NCBI RefSeq assembly: GCF_001443605.1
Contig: NZ_CP013118.1
Coordinates: 1,038,134-1,102,133 of the forward strand
Source: Salinivirga cyanobacteriivorans
Lineage (GTDB): Bacteria > Bacteroidota > Bacteroidia > Bacteroidales > Salinivirgaceae
Length of the DNA: 64,000 nucleotides
Direction: 5' to 3'
Shown piece by piece: positions 16,665 to 27,451 of this stretch. A program made the position numbers and the translations under genes. Under the pieces are notes generated by a model that was given only the letters and a program-made list of their open reading frames with translations, was not told where the DNA came from and ran no database searches. Position 1 is the stretch's first letter; the number at the start of each line of letters is the position of its first letter.

Positions 16665-19600
16665 ATGAACGTTAAACTTTTTACACTTTTATTTACATTT
16701 TTAATTGCTACAACGGCGGTATTTGCACAAGACCGCGCCGTTAACGATGATGGCAACTACGAAGGCGTTATCAAAGTAAAATTCGATGACACCATGGTGA
16801 AACAACTGGAACAGCTTCACCAGCAAAAATCTAATAATGTAAACGTTATCAAAGCTACTAAAAAAGGTTATGTACTAACCGCTAACCCTGAGCTTGATTC
16901 TAAAAACAAAAATCTTGGAGCTTACGAATACAAACGTGTATTCCGTTATGCAGGAAAATTTGAGCAGCGCCACCGTGAGTTTGGACTGCACAAATGGTAT
17001 GAAATCTCATTTGACTCAAAAGCTTCTGTAGATGAGTTACTAAAAGCTTATTCAAGTGTTGACAACATTGAAATTGCCGAGGCATTGCCAAAAATGACCT
17101 TATTTGACAAGCATCCGGAACCAAAAAACAATGGAAAAACACTTTCTACTACACCAACCGACACAAGGTACGACGAACAATGGCATTATAACAATACCGG
17201 ACAAACTAACGGTACTGTAGATGCCGACATTGATTTACCCGAAGCATGGGAAGTTGAAACTGGTAATTCAGAAGTTATTGTAGCTGTCGAAGACCAGGGA
17301 ATAGATGTAGACCATGAAGACATGGTAGGCAACATGTGGATAAACTCCGGCGAAACCCCAAACAACGGAGTAGATGATGACAATAACGGATATGTAGATG
17401 ATTACCACGGATACAATTTTGCCGACAACCAGGGTACCATTACAGCTGGAGACCACGGTTCACACACAGCCGGAACAATCGGAGCTGAAACCAACAATGG
17501 TGTAGGCGTAGCAGGTATTGCCGGAGGAACAGGAAATAATGACGGCGTACGCCTGATGTCTTGCGAAGTATTTGGCGCAAGCAACCAGGGCGGCTTCGAT
17601 GAAGCATTTGTATATGCAGCCGATATGGGCGCTCACATCTCACAAAACAGCTGGGGTGGCGGCGGCGAAAGCCAGGCCATCAACGATGCCATCGACTACT
17701 TTATAGCCAATGGTGGTGGAGCCGGTACACCAATGACCGGTGGAGTAGTTGTTATTGCCGCAGGGAACAGCGATGTTAGCTCAGGATCCAGCATTTGGCC
17801 TGCCGCATACGAACCAGCTATTGCAGTAGCTGCAACCAACCACGAAGATGTAAAATCATACTATTCAAATTATGGTACATGGGTAGACATTTCAGCTCCG
17901 GGTGGCGAAACAAATTCAGTCAACTCTGAAGGCGTTTTAAGCTGCTGGGATGGCGGTTATGGATTTTACCAGGGTACATCAATGGCTTGCCCGCACGTTT
18001 CAGGTGTAGCTGCACTTATTGTTTCAAAATATGCAGGAAATATTACACCAGACGAAGTACGCAGCCGCCTTGTTACTTATGTGGACGACATCAGTGCTCA
18101 AAATTCAAGCTATACAGGCCAACTTGGTAGTGGCCGATTGAATGCCTATGCAGCACTTACAGGCACAGCACCTCAACCACCAGCTGCTACGTATTGTACT
18201 TCAAAAGGCAACGATGCCTCTTATGAGTGGATTGCCAATGTTGAAATCGGAAGCTATTCCAACGCATCAGACGGAGCAGGATATACAGACTTTACTTCAG
18301 AAGAGGTACAGCTATCAGCCGGACAAAGCTACAACATCACACTCACACCAGGATTCTCAAACAGCGCTTATGACGAATACTGGAAAATCTGGATTGATTA
18401 TAATAACGATACAGTTTTTGATGCAGACGAACTTGTGTATGACGCAGGCAGTCTTTCTCAGTCAGCAGTATCTGGCACTATAAGCATTCCTTCTGATGCC
18501 AATGGTATTCGCAGAATGCGCGTATCAATGAAATACAACGGAGCACAAACAGCTTGCGAATCTTTCGATTACGGTGAAGTTGAAGATTATCATGTAAACA
18601 TTTCATCTAATGGTGGCGATACTGAAGCGCCTACTGCGCCATCGAACCTAAGTGCATCAAATATCACCGAAACAAGTGTTGACCTAAACTGGTCAGCTGC
18701 CACTGACAACGTTGGTGTTGATTATTACACAGTTTTACAGGATGGCAGTTCAATTGCTACTACTGCAAACACATCGTACAGCGTGAGCGGACTTGCAGAA
18801 GCCACAACCTATACATTTACTGTGAAAGCTGTTGATGCTGCCGGTAATGTTTCTGCCACAAGTAGTGCTGTTGATGTCACAACAAATAGCTCTGTAGATA
18901 CCGAAGCGCCTACTGCTCCAACCAACCTCGCATCAGGAAGCGTTACTGAAACAAGTGTTGACCTGAGCTGGTCAGCCGCTACAGACAACGTAGGTGTTGA
19001 TTACTACACTGTTTTACAGGATGGCAATTCAATTGCCACAACAGCAAACACATCGTACAGTGTGAGCGGACTTACTGCAGCAACCACATACACATTTACA
19101 GTGAAAGCTGTTGATGCCGCTGGTAATGTTTCTGCCGCAAGTAATGCCATTGACGTTACCACAAACGATGGTAGTGTGAGTTACTGTGCATCACAGGGTA
19201 ACAACTCATCTTATGAGTGGATCAGCCAGGTAGATATTGGTAGCTTTTCTAACAGCTCAGGAGCTGCAGGATATTCCGATTTCACCGGACAAACAGTTAA
19301 CCTCACAGCAGGAAACGCTGTAGATATTACACTTACTCCTGACTTTAGCGGAAGTACTTACAATGAGTACTGGAAAATATGGATTGATTACAATGCCGAT
19401 GGAGACTTTACCGACAACGGCGAACTGGTATTTGATGCCGGATCAATGAGCAGCTCTGCTGTTAGCGGTACCATCAATGTAGCCTCTACTGCTACAGGAA
19501 CCACTCGCATGCGTGTAACCATGAAGTACAATGGTGAACCAACATCATGCGAAAGCTTCTCTTACGGTGAGGTAGAAGATTACACCGTTACATTTGGCGA

Positions 19601-20567
19601 AGCTGTTGTTGAAGCACCTGTGGCTGATTTCTCTGCAAGTACTACAAGCATTGAAACTGGTCAAAGCGTTACTTTCTCTGACCTTTCGACAAACAACCCA
19701 ACCTCATGGAGCTGGAGCTTCGAAGGCGGTACACCATCGACCAGTACCAGTCAGAACCCAGCTGTGACATACAGCACAGCCGGCACTTACCAGGTAAGCC
19801 TTACTGCCACAAACAGCGCAGGCAGCGATACCGAAACTAAAACAGGTTATATCTCTGTAACTGAAGGTAGTGTAAGCTATTGCGCTTCACAAGGCAACAA
19901 CTCATCTTACGAGTGGATCGAAAGCGTATCTTTCGACAGCTTTACCAACACCTCTGGTGACAATGGCGGTTATGCCGATTTCACCGGCCAAACCATTACA
20001 CTCACACCGGGAGCAAGCACCAACGTTACATTAACGCCGGGATTCTCAGGCAGTACTTATACTGAATACTGGGTAATGTGGATTGACTACAACAAAGACG
20101 GTGACTTTACTGATTCTGGTGAGCAAATTGGAAGCGGAAACGGTTCCGGAGAAATTAGTGGAAGCATTAATATCGATGCCAATGCATCTGGTACAACCCG
20201 TATGCGCGTAAGCATGAAGTACAATGCAGCACCCACATCATGCGAAACTTTCAGCTACGGCGAAGTGGAAGATTACACCGTATCGTTTAGCGGAAAAGGT
20301 GTTACTGCAATGGAAGAACTGGCTGAAACAAACATCTCCATTTATCCACAACCAGCCGATGAGCTTGTACACATCGACATGAATACAACCAGCAACACTG
20401 CTGAAGTTAGAATGTACAACATGAACGGACAACTCGTTAAAGCTACACAACTCGACTACAATGGTCAGGGCTTTGACCTGGACGTTGCCGGTCAGTCAGA
20501 AGGGATGTACATGTTACAGATTGTAACAGGAAATGAAATACATAGCGAGCGAATCGTAATTGAATAA
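16665..20567 (+). CDS. Secreted subtilisin-family (S8) protease with GEVED, Fn3, PKD and T9SS domains
   Basis: The 1300-residue protein has a signal peptide (ending AVFAQ) and an N-terminal propeptide-like region. Its S8 catalytic domain has Asp210 ([12 protein letters not shown]), His264 (DHGSHTAG) and Ser439 ([11 protein letters not shown]). Downstream lie a GEVED domain (about 509-645), two nearly identical fibronectin-III domains (652-740, 745-835), a GEVED (838-975), a PKD (983-1065) and a third GEVED (1067-1208). A type-A T9SS sorting domain (1222-1300: [21 protein letters not shown]) closes it. The protein should be exported by T9SS and digest extracellular protein; the accessory domains probably bind substrate or surface. 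Each GEVED carries the name motif GEVEDY. The gene is monocistronic with its own terminator. Confidence 0.93.
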   Translation: MNVKLFTLLFTFLIATTAVFAQDRAVNDDGNYEGVIKVKFDDTMVKQLEQLHQQKSNNVNVIKATKKGYVLTANPELDSKNKNLGAYEYKRVFRYAGKFEQRHREFGLHKWYEISFDSKASVDELLKAYSSVDNIEIAEALPKMTLFDKHPEPKNNGKTLSTTPTDTRYDEQWHYNNTGQTNGTVDADIDLPEAWEVETGNSEVIVAVEDQGIDVDHEDMVGNMWINSGETPNNGVDDDNNGYVDDYHGYNFADNQGTITAGDHGSHTAGTIGAETNNGVGVAGIAGGTGNNDGVRLMSCEVFGASNQGGFDEAFVYAADMGAHISQNSWGGGGESQAINDAIDYFIANGGGAGTPMTGGVVVIAAGNSDVSSGSSIWPAAYEPAIAVAATNHEDVKSYYSNYGTWVDISAPGGETNSVNSEGVLSCWDGGYGFYQGTSMACPHVSGVAALIVSKYAGNITPDEVRSRLVTYVDDISAQNSSYTGQLGSGRLNAYAALTGTAPQPPAATYCTSKGNDASYEWIANVEIGSYSNASDGAGYTDFTSEEVQLSAGQSYNITLTPGFSNSAYDEYWKIWIDYNNDTVFDADELVYDAGSLSQSAVSGTISIPSDANGIRRMRVSMKYNGAQTACESFDYGEVEDYHVNISSNGGDTEAPTAPSNLSASNITETSVDLNWSAATDNVGVDYYTVLQDGSSIATTANTSYSVSGLAEATTYTFTVKAVDAAGNVSATSSAVDVTTNSSVDTEAPTAPTNLASGSVTETSVDLSWSAATDNVGVDYYTVLQDGNSIATTANTSYSVSGLTAATTYTFTVKAVDAAGNVSAASNAIDVTTNDGSVSYCASQGNNSSYEWISQVDIGSFSNSSGAAGYSDFTGQTVNLTAGNAVDITLTPDFSGSTYNEYWKIWIDYNADGDFTDNGELVFDAGSMSSSAVSGTINVASTATGTTRMRVTMKYNGEPTSCESFSYGEVEDYTVTFGEAVVEAPVADFSASTTSIETGQSVTFSDLSTNNPTSWSWSFEGGTPSTSTSQNPAVTYSTAGTYQVSLTATNSAGSDTETKTGYISVTEGSVSYCASQGNNSSYEWIESVSFDSFTNTSGDNGGYADFTGQTITLTPGASTNVTLTPGFSGSTYTEYWVMWIDYNKDGDFTDSGEQIGSGNGSGEISGSINIDANASGTTRMRVSMKYNAAPTSCETFSYGEVEDYTVSFSGKGVTAMEELAETNISIYPQPADELVHIDMNTTSNTAEVRMYNMNGQLVKATQLDYNGQGFDLDVAGQSEGMYMLQIVTGNEIHSERIVIE
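18620..19165 (+). repeat. Tandem Fn3-coding duplication
   Basis: Two adjacent ~280-nt segments inside the protease gene code for fibronectin-III domains that differ at only a few residues. Both contain [17 protein letters not shown] and [12 protein letters not shown]. This points to recent duplication or gene conversion. Confidence 0.75.
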
Positions 20568-20591
20568 ACGCAGACAATTACCCCGCACTTT

Positions 20592-20620
20592 AAGCCACGC
20601 CTTTTGGGCGTGGCTTTTTT
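20592..20620 (+). terminator. Intrinsic terminator of the S8 protease gene
   Basis: AAGCCACGCC (20592-20601) and GGCGTGGCTT (20607-20616) form a perfect 10-bp stem with a 5-nt loop, followed by a T-run to 20620. It lies 25 nt past the stop codon. Confidence 0.92.
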
Positions 20621-20744
20621 CAAACTAAAAAACAACCACTTACCCATTCAAACCCCAAATCGCTCATATTTAAACATGATTTAAATCAGCTAACAATACT
20701 GGTTAAAACAACCCCATAGCAAGACAAATTTTTCGAATTGGTAA

Positions 20745-20752
20745 TATTTTTG
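20745..20752 (+). promoter_or_regulatory. -7 element upstream of the GAF-like kinase gene
   Basis: TATTTTTG matches TAnnTTTG and lies 54 nt before the start codon. A -33 TTTG at the correct spacing is not evident. Confidence 0.35.
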
Positions 20753-20806
20753 TAATTCTATTTACAAATCCGTGCTCCGGAATTTGAAATAAACCACAAC
20801 CAACCA

Positions 20807-22054
20807 ATGAACAAAGATATTTGCTATGGGGTACTTAAATCAAGCCTGCAGGAACTGCTCAATATAAACTCCACGAAAGAAATTTACGACATAATCGGGC
20901 AGGGACTTAATAAATGCGTACGTAATTCAATAATCATTGTAAATGAGGTTACCGAGAATGAAACAATGACAATTACACGCGGTATTTATGGCCTTGAAAA
21001 GAAACGACTGCAACATTATTATGATATGTTTGGTATAAACCCCATAGGTAAGGCTTTTAGCCTGACCAGCGAACTAGGAAAACTATACCAAAAAGGGGGG
21101 CTACACACCATTTCAGGAGGTCTTACCGCTTTCAGTAATAATGTGTTTGAAGACAAAATATTATTCACCGTAAGCAAATTATTGGATATAAAGCAAATTT
21201 ACAGCATTGGTTTGAAAAAAGAGCAAAAAGTAATAGCCGCCATTCATATTTTTAAGCGGCACGAGGAATCAATTGCTGAAAAAGATATGGTAAAACAAAT
21301 AATCGGGCAGGCTGAAATTGCTTTACAAAACAGAATTTATCAAATGGAACTTGAAGATGCATTGCAATCAAAAAAGAAGTTCCTGTCCATATTGGCCCAC
21401 GACCTGAAAAACCCATTCACCAGCATAATAGGCATCATGCAGCTAATTAACAGAGGTTTTTCAAGGTATTCTTCAGAAAAACTACAACGATTGGTTAAAC
21501 AAGTATTAGGTGAGGCACAGAACACTCATAATCTGCTCGATAATCTTTTGACATGGGCCAATGCTGAACAAGATAACCTCAGCTTTAATGAAGAACGAAT
21601 TGATTTACATGAAATTTGCAGCGACATTATTAAACAGTTTAAACTTTCAGCTGAGCAAAAGAAAATCAAAATAGTGCACAGCATTCCGGCAGATACAATT
21701 GTATTAGGCGACTACCAGATGCTGCATACCATAATCCGCAACCTGGTATCGAATGCTGTAAAATTCACACCCGTACAGGGAAAAATCAGAATTTTTACTG
21801 AAAATAAAGGAAACGGAAATATTGACATTTGTGTTTCAGACTCTGGTGAAGGCATTGACGAAGAAACTAGATTGAAAATTCTTAATAGTAAACTTTTATC
21901 ATCTAAACGCGGCACACAAAACGAAAAAGGTAGTGGCCTTGGATTAATCATTGTTCGCGACTTTATCAAGCTACACAACAGCACGTTAAAAATTATTTCC
22001 ACCCCTGAAACGGGCACCAAATTCTGCTTCTCACTTCAGGAAGCCAACAATTAA
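20807..22054 (+). CDS. Sensor histidine kinase with N-terminal GAF-like region
   Basis: The 415-residue protein has no transmembrane segment. Residues 1-170 look like a GAF-type sensor fold (weak). The HisKA box is FLSILAHDLKNPF with phospho-accepting His198. The HATPase domain (about 290-412) has the N-box NLVSNAVKF, the G1 box DSGEGID and the G2 box GSGLGLIIV. It should be a soluble kinase sensing a cytoplasmic cue; no dedicated response regulator is adjacent. The next gene, a PAS hybrid kinase, is 73 nt downstream in the same direction, so the pair may work in one phosphorelay. Confidence 0.88.
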   Translation: MNKDICYGVLKSSLQELLNINSTKEIYDIIGQGLNKCVRNSIIIVNEVTENETMTITRGIYGLEKKRLQHYYDMFGINPIGKAFSLTSELGKLYQKGGLHTISGGLTAFSNNVFEDKILFTVSKLLDIKQIYSIGLKKEQKVIAAIHIFKRHEESIAEKDMVKQIIGQAEIALQNRIYQMELEDALQSKKKFLSILAHDLKNPFTSIIGIMQLINRGFSRYSSEKLQRLVKQVLGEAQNTHNLLDNLLTWANAEQDNLSFNEERIDLHEICSDIIKQFKLSAEQKKIKIVHSIPADTIVLGDYQMLHTIIRNLVSNAVKFTPVQGKIRIFTENKGNGNIDICVSDSGEGIDEETRLKILNSKLLSSKRGTQNEKGSGLGLIIVRDFIKLHNSTLKIISTPETGTKFCFSLQEANN

Positions 22055-22127
22055 CATTTCATTAAGCATTAAGGAGACAACTTTTCATAACTTAGTATGT
22101 AGGATAAATACCTGTAATTAAGTTAAG

Positions 22128-24230
22128 ATGCTCTCAAATCATAATTCCGAAATTAAGCGCATAATCGACAAACTTCAACAAAGTAAAAAATTGAAGGAGG
22201 AGGCGCTTTATGATGAAGCGATACAAGATCTTAAAGCACTGGCCCCGGGAGAGTCAGACACAAACAACCAAAACAGCAAAGAAGCACTACTCTACACACT
22301 AACCAGTGAGGCGCTCATTATCCTAAAAGGCGATAAAATTATTGATTGCACGCCCAATTTGAGAGATATGATACAAATGGAGTGTAATGAGTTCATGAAT
22401 AATTCATTTTTAGGCCTCATACACCCGGAAAACAGAGACAGAACAAAGACTTTACTAAAAAACAAAGACACAAAGCTGACGAAATGCAGAATGTTGCGCA
22501 AAGACAAAAGCACTGTTCATATTGAAATGAGTATACATTTCGCTATAGTAGAGGGTAAAACCGTTATACTCCTCAGAGACATAACAGATCATGTATTACT
22601 GGAAGACCAGCTTCGCGAGAGTGAAAACAAATTCAGAAACCTGGCCAACACTACTTCTGTAGCCATTATGATTTACCAGGGTGAAAAATGGGCATATGCC
22701 AATCCTGCTGCAGAGCGCATAAGCGGATACACCTTAAACGAATTAAAAGAAATTGAGTACTGGAAATTCGTTGCCCCTGAATACCAGGATATGGTCAGGA
22801 ACAGAGGAAAACAAAGACAACAGGGTGAGGATGTGCCATCGGGCTATGAATTTCAGATCATTGCCAAAGATGGCAAAAGAAAATGGGTTTATCTGGAAGG
22901 TAAGCTGACAATTTATAACGGCCAGCCAGCCGGACTGATATCCATCATAGAAATTACCCACATTAAAAACGTAGAACTAAACCTGAAGGAGAAAAACGAA
23001 GCACTGCAGGTTGCTGATAAACAATTACAAGATAAAAACAAAATACTGAATGAACTAAACCAGCAACTAAAAAAGCAAAACATCAAACTTCAAAAAGCCA
23101 AAGAAAAAGCAGAAGAAAGCGATCGGTTGAAATCGGCATTTCTGGCAAACATGAGCCACGAAATCAGAACACCAATGAATGCCATAATGGGTTTTGCCGA
23201 AATCTTATCAGAAACAGAAGTAAGCACAGAATCTCAAATGGAATTTGGCAAAACCATTTATTCACGTTCGCAACACCTGCTGCAAATTATCAACGATATT
23301 GTTGATATATCAAAAATAGAAGCCAACCTGCTCAACATACAAAAAAGTCATTTCGACATTAATCAAATGCTCGATGAACTACATGAAACTTTCATTCCCA
23401 TATTAAGAAAAAGAAATAAAAGCCATATAGATTTAAAGCTGATAAAATCCATAGCCGGAAAATTTCCGATCTACACTGACCATAACCGACTGGAGCAAAT
23501 TCTCACCAACTTAATTAGTAACGCCATAAAATTCACAAACCAGGGCAGTATCTCTATAGGCTACGAAAAACCAATAAACGACATACTGGAATTTTACGTC
23601 AGCGACACCGGCAGCGGCATTAAACCATCTGAAATTAATAAAATATTTGACCGGTTTGTGATGGCCACCAATGCAGTGAACGATAAGAACGAAGGCACAG
23701 GACTTGGACTTGCTATTTCCAAAAGCCTGGCAGAATTACTCGGAGGTAGAATATGGATTGCACAAACTTCTGAAAAAGGCACCTCATTTCACTTTACCAT
23801 CAGTATTTGCGAAAAAGAAAAAGACAGGCAAAGCTCAGACAAACCGGAGGAGACAAGGCTCCAGGCAATGAAACATACTAAAATACTCCTTGTGGAAGAC
23901 GACGAAGGCAGTATAAAATTTATGCGCACCATACTGGAAGATAAGGGAGCAGACCTGACAATTTGCCAAAAAGGACAGGATGCAATTGAAAAAATAGCGC
24001 AAGGTGCACATTTCGACATAATTCTCATGGATATCAGACTACCTGACATGAGCGGGCTGGAAGTTACCAAAACTATAAAGCCCCTTGTTAACATTCCCAT
24101 TATTGCACAAACAGCCTATGCCCTGAATGAAGACCGGGATAAAGCTTTGCAGGCCGGCTGCGACGACTATATCCCCAAACCCATTGACATCGAAAAACTC
24201 ATTCAGCTCATCAAAAAACATACATCCTGA
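22128..24230 (+). CDS. PAS-PAS hybrid histidine kinase with receiver domain
   Basis: The 700-residue soluble protein has a first PAS-like region (about 60-165), a well-formed PAS/PAC (about 170-290; WAYANPAAERISGYTLNEL) and a coiled coil. HisKA follows (NMSHEIRTPMN, His344), then HATPase (NLISNAIKF, DTGSGI, GTGLGLAIS). The C-terminal receiver (about 585-700) has acidic pocket EDD, phosphoacceptor Asp635 (ILMDIRLP), and the conserved K of YIPKPID. All catalytic motifs look intact. It probably autophosphorylates and passes phosphate to its own receiver. There is no DNA-binding output, so an Hpt or a separate regulator elsewhere is expected. Confidence 0.92.
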   Translation: MLSNHNSEIKRIIDKLQQSKKLKEEALYDEAIQDLKALAPGESDTNNQNSKEALLYTLTSEALIILKGDKIIDCTPNLRDMIQMECNEFMNNSFLGLIHPENRDRTKTLLKNKDTKLTKCRMLRKDKSTVHIEMSIHFAIVEGKTVILLRDITDHVLLEDQLRESENKFRNLANTTSVAIMIYQGEKWAYANPAAERISGYTLNELKEIEYWKFVAPEYQDMVRNRGKQRQQGEDVPSGYEFQIIAKDGKRKWVYLEGKLTIYNGQPAGLISIIEITHIKNVELNLKEKNEALQVADKQLQDKNKILNELNQQLKKQNIKLQKAKEKAEESDRLKSAFLANMSHEIRTPMNAIMGFAEILSETEVSTESQMEFGKTIYSRSQHLLQIINDIVDISKIEANLLNIQKSHFDINQMLDELHETFIPILRKRNKSHIDLKLIKSIAGKFPIYTDHNRLEQILTNLISNAIKFTNQGSISIGYEKPINDILEFYVSDTGSGIKPSEINKIFDRFVMATNAVNDKNEGTGLGLAISKSLAELLGGRIWIAQTSEKGTSFHFTISICEKEKDRQSSDKPEETRLQAMKHTKILLVEDDEGSIKFMRTILEDKGADLTICQKGQDAIEKIAQGAHFDIILMDIRLPDMSGLEVTKTIKPLVNIPIIAQTAYALNEDRDKALQAGCDDYIPKPIDIEKLIQLIKKHTS

Positions 24231-24323
24231 CCACAACACCCAAAACTTAATTTCACTTTCTGTGCAATTTGGCATTTGTTTTGCAGAAACCCAAAATACC
24301 AAAAAAGTGTAAATTGGTTTATT

Positions 24324-24905
24324 ATGAAACAAAAAATTGCCAATAAAGCCAAAGAGATGTTTCTGCGCTTTGGTTACAGTAAAATAACGCTTGCTGAAAT
24401 ATCAGCAGAAATGGGAATAAGTAAAAAGACCATTTATAACCATTTCGAGAGTAAAGATGCTTTGCTCTATTACATTATTGACCAATCACGGGTTCAATTT
24501 GAAAACGAAATACATGAAATTGAAGCCAGCTCTAATCAAGCGTTTCGTGAAATGGTCATGCAAATTTTGTCCTTGTTAGGCATATGGGTTTCAGACTTGC
24601 GAACCTTTACCCAGGACCTGGCCAAAAACCACCCGGAAGCAAAAAAATACCTGAACGACATCAGAAAAGATGTGATTATAAAACACGCCATGCGCATTAT
24701 GGAAAAGGGTAAAAAACAAGGACTACTCGACAATGATGCCAGATCGGCCCTGGCACTATTCATTTTCCTGGCCACAGCCGAAAAAGTAAGCGATACGGAT
24801 TATCACAAAGATTTGCCTGCAGAACTGACAGCCGGTTTTCCGGCGAACCCGGCAGATCTGTTCCAAAATATCATTGAAATCATTTATCAGGGAATAAAAA
24901 AATAA
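24324..24905 (+). CDS. TetR-family transcriptional regulator
   Basis: I choose the ATG at 24324, which starts MKQKIANKAKEMFLRFGY; an in-frame start at 24276 adds 16 residues unlike the family. The 193-residue protein has the TetR helix-turn-helix at about residues 5-50 (ITLAEISAEMGISKKTIYNHF) and a divergent ligand-binding C-terminal domain. It lies 7 nt before a TolC gene and heads the export operon. It is therefore likely the local repressor, released by an exported toxic compound. The operator was not identified. Confidence 0.9.
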   Translation: MKQKIANKAKEMFLRFGYSKITLAEISAEMGISKKTIYNHFESKDALLYYIIDQSRVQFENEIHEIEASSNQAFREMVMQILSLLGIWVSDLRTFTQDLAKNHPEAKKYLNDIRKDVIIKHAMRIMEKGKKQGLLDNDARSALALFIFLATAEKVSDTDYHKDLPAELTAGFPANPADLFQNIIEIIYQGIKK

Positions 24906-24912
24906 AACCATC

Positions 24913-26424
24913 ATGACCCGGAAAATTTATATTTTAAGCTTCTTGCTTTTTCCATATCTCACCTTTGCACAGGGAGAAAATACAAGCAAGGATACCTTGA
25001 AGCTGACACTCAATCAAGTGGTTGAACGTTTAAAAACAGACAACCTGCACATTAAAGCCTCACAGCACCAGCTGTCCCGTGCTCAAAAAGAGCGGGAGGC
25101 ACAAAAAGGACTCTATTACCCCAAACTCGATGTGGGGGCCACATTTACACAAATGAGCGAACCGTTGGAGCTGGATCTCACTCCCGTAAAAGATGCCATT
25201 TTGCCGGCATACGAACTTATTGGTGGTCAAAATGAGCTACTCGGCAACCTTACCGACTACATGGCCAGTACAGGTACGCTCGACCCAACTACTTACCAGT
25301 CGTTCAATAACGGAATTTCGCAAATGGAAATGGGTCGTGAAGGAGCTGTTAGTGCCATAAATGATGGCGAGTGGGTAAAAACCATACAGGATAATCAATT
25401 TGCAGTAGTCGATGCCAGCCTTACATGGCCAATTTATACAGGTGGAAAAATAAGAGCAGCCAACAAGGCGGCAGAAGCAAGGCTGGAAGCCACCCAAGCC
25501 AAAAACCAGGATGTGGTAGCCAAAGAAATTACAAGTGTTGTGGAGCGCTATTTCGGTTTGCGACTGGCAATGAATGTGGAAAAAGTCAGGAAACAAGTAG
25601 TCGAAGGCATGGAAAAGCATTTACACGACGCCCGGAAACTCGAAGAAAACGGCATGATTGCCCATGCAGAGCGGCTCCATGCCGAAGTGGCACTGGTAGA
25701 AGCCCAAAGAGCACTCAAAAAAGCTAAAAATACCGTTGAACTCACGCAAACAGCCTTACAAAATTCGCTGACTACAGAAGCTGTCATTGATCCGAAAACC
25801 GACCTCTTTATTTCGGCCAAAACGCTTAATCTTAAAGACATGATACAACATGCCCAACAAGAGAATCCGGCCATAAAACAACTGCAGGCCAAAGCTAAAC
25901 TGGCTAAACAGGGCATTAAAAAAGAGCAGGCTGCATGGTATCCCAACGTTTTTGCTTTTGGACAGGCCGATATTGCTAACTATCAGCTATCGGAATACAT
26001 GCCCGAATGGATGGTGGGTGTCGGGTTAAAACTCAATGTTTTCGACGGCCTGGCAAAGCTTCGTAAAACCCAGGCTGCAAAATTGCAACACATGGAAGTA
26101 CAGGTTTGGCAGGACAAGGCAAAGCTTGACCTGGCTACAGGTGTCACCAAAATTTATCAGCAAATGGAGCAGGCTGCCGACAATTACGAATCGGCACAAA
26201 CCTCCATCAAATTTGCCAAAGAATACCTGCGCATTCGCGAAAAAGCATTCAGCCAGGGTTTTGCCACATCTACCGATGTAGTTGATGCCCAACTAAACCT
26301 GGCAAAAGTTGAGACAGAAAAACTCAAAGCCATGTATGATTTCGATGTGGCGCTTGCCAAATTCCTTGAATTTGGATATCGTAGTGAGGAGATAACAGAC
26401 TTTGTACAACAAGATAACAACTAA
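24913..26424 (+). CDS. TolC-family outer-membrane efflux protein
   Basis: The 503-residue protein has a signal peptide (ending LTFAQ) and the two-fold repeated helical hairpin/barrel layout of outer-membrane efflux proteins. The first repeat starts at LTLNQVVERLKTDNLHIKASQ and the second at LNLKDMIQHAQQENPAIKQLQ. The final helices are rich in A, K and Q (DVVDAQLNLAKVETEKL). It should form the trimeric exit duct for the HlyD/ABC-2 exporter encoded by the next three genes. Spacing to the adaptor gene is 11 nt. Confidence 0.92.
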   Translation: MTRKIYILSFLLFPYLTFAQGENTSKDTLKLTLNQVVERLKTDNLHIKASQHQLSRAQKEREAQKGLYYPKLDVGATFTQMSEPLELDLTPVKDAILPAYELIGGQNELLGNLTDYMASTGTLDPTTYQSFNNGISQMEMGREGAVSAINDGEWVKTIQDNQFAVVDASLTWPIYTGGKIRAANKAAEARLEATQAKNQDVVAKEITSVVERYFGLRLAMNVEKVRKQVVEGMEKHLHDARKLEENGMIAHAERLHAEVALVEAQRALKKAKNTVELTQTALQNSLTTEAVIDPKTDLFISAKTLNLKDMIQHAQQENPAIKQLQAKAKLAKQGIKKEQAAWYPNVFAFGQADIANYQLSEYMPEWMVGVGLKLNVFDGLAKLRKTQAAKLQHMEVQVWQDKAKLDLATGVTKIYQQMEQAADNYESAQTSIKFAKEYLRIREKAFSQGFATSTDVVDAQLNLAKVETEKLKAMYDFDVALAKFLEFGYRSEEITDFVQQDNN

Positions 26425-26435
26425 AAAACAATAAA

Positions 26436-27422
26436 ATGAAGAATAGTAGCATAGTAGTAGGCGCAACAATTTTAATACTGGTAGTAATTATGAGTATTAT
26501 CGGCTGGGTAGCATTTAAACCGGCCCCGGTAATACTGCAGGGCGAAGTGGAAGCCACAGAAATTAATGTGGCCACAAAACTTACCGGACGTATGATTGAA
26601 AAATACGTAAAAGAAGGTGATAATGTAGAAAAAGGCGACACACTGCTTCGCATCAACAGTCCTGAGGTTAATGCCAAATTGCAACAGGCACAGGCAGCCA
26701 AAAATGCCGCTTCGGCACAAAACAAAAAAGCCGACAAGGGTGCACGTCAGGAGCAAATTAATGCAGCGCGCAACGTTTGGCTCAAAGCTAAAGCTGCAGC
26801 TGAGCTGGCTAAAAAAACATACGAAAGGGTCAATAACCTGTATAAAGATGGTGTATTGCCCGCGCAAAAACGCGACGAAGCTGAAACCCAGATGAAAGCA
26901 GCACAGCTCACAGAAAATGCAGCAAAAGCCAACTACGATATGGCCAAATCGGGCACCCGCAGCGAGGACAAAATGGCTGCAAAGGCCATGGTAGATAAAG
27001 CTGAAGGCGCCATTAGTGAGGTTCAGGCATTTTTACAGGAAACATCTGTTATTGCGCCACAAACCGCTGAAATTGCTCAAATCAACGCCGAACAGGGCGA
27101 ACTCGTAACAGCGGGCTTTCCGGTCATCACATTGGTCGACCTGAATGATACCTGGTTTACCTTCAATATACGCGAGGACCTGTTGCACAAATTCAAAAAA
27201 GGGAAAACCTTCAACGTGCGCATTCCGGCATTGAACGACAGCACGATTGAGGTAAAAATTAACTACATACATGCACGTGGCGACTATGCAACATGGAGAG
27301 CTACAAAGGCACAGGGCGATTTCGATAAAAAAATGTTTGAAGTGCGGGCATTGCCAACAAACAAAATCGAAGGACTACGCCCGGGCATGTCGGCACTGGT
27401 AAACTGGAGTGACCTTAATTAG
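26436..27422 (+). CDS. HlyD/EmrA-type periplasmic adaptor
   Basis: The 328-residue protein has one N-terminal membrane helix (about 7-28). A biotinyl-lipoyl half (GEVEATEINVATKLTGRMIEKYVKEGDNVEKGDTLLRI, split around a long hairpin) and an alpha-helical hairpin of about 120 Ala/Lys-rich residues follow. The second lipoyl half (VIAPQTAEIAQINAEQGELV) and a beta-barrel with LRPGMSALV near the end complete it. It should join the inner-membrane ABC-2 permeases to the TolC duct. Confidence 0.92.
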   Translation: MKNSSIVVGATILILVVIMSIIGWVAFKPAPVILQGEVEATEINVATKLTGRMIEKYVKEGDNVEKGDTLLRINSPEVNAKLQQAQAAKNAASAQNKKADKGARQEQINAARNVWLKAKAAAELAKKTYERVNNLYKDGVLPAQKRDEAETQMKAAQLTENAAKANYDMAKSGTRSEDKMAAKAMVDKAEGAISEVQAFLQETSVIAPQTAEIAQINAEQGELVTAGFPVITLVDLNDTWFTFNIREDLLHKFKKGKTFNVRIPALNDSTIEVKINYIHARGDYATWRATKAQGDFDKKMFEVRALPTNKIEGLRPGMSALVNWSDLN

Positions 27423-27451
27423 CATTTACAGGGAATAAAAAATTAAGCATT

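Noticed and set aside
18190..20290. Repeat array in the protease gene as a mobile element
   Set aside because: The repeats are in frame and encode GEVED and Fn3 domains of one protein.
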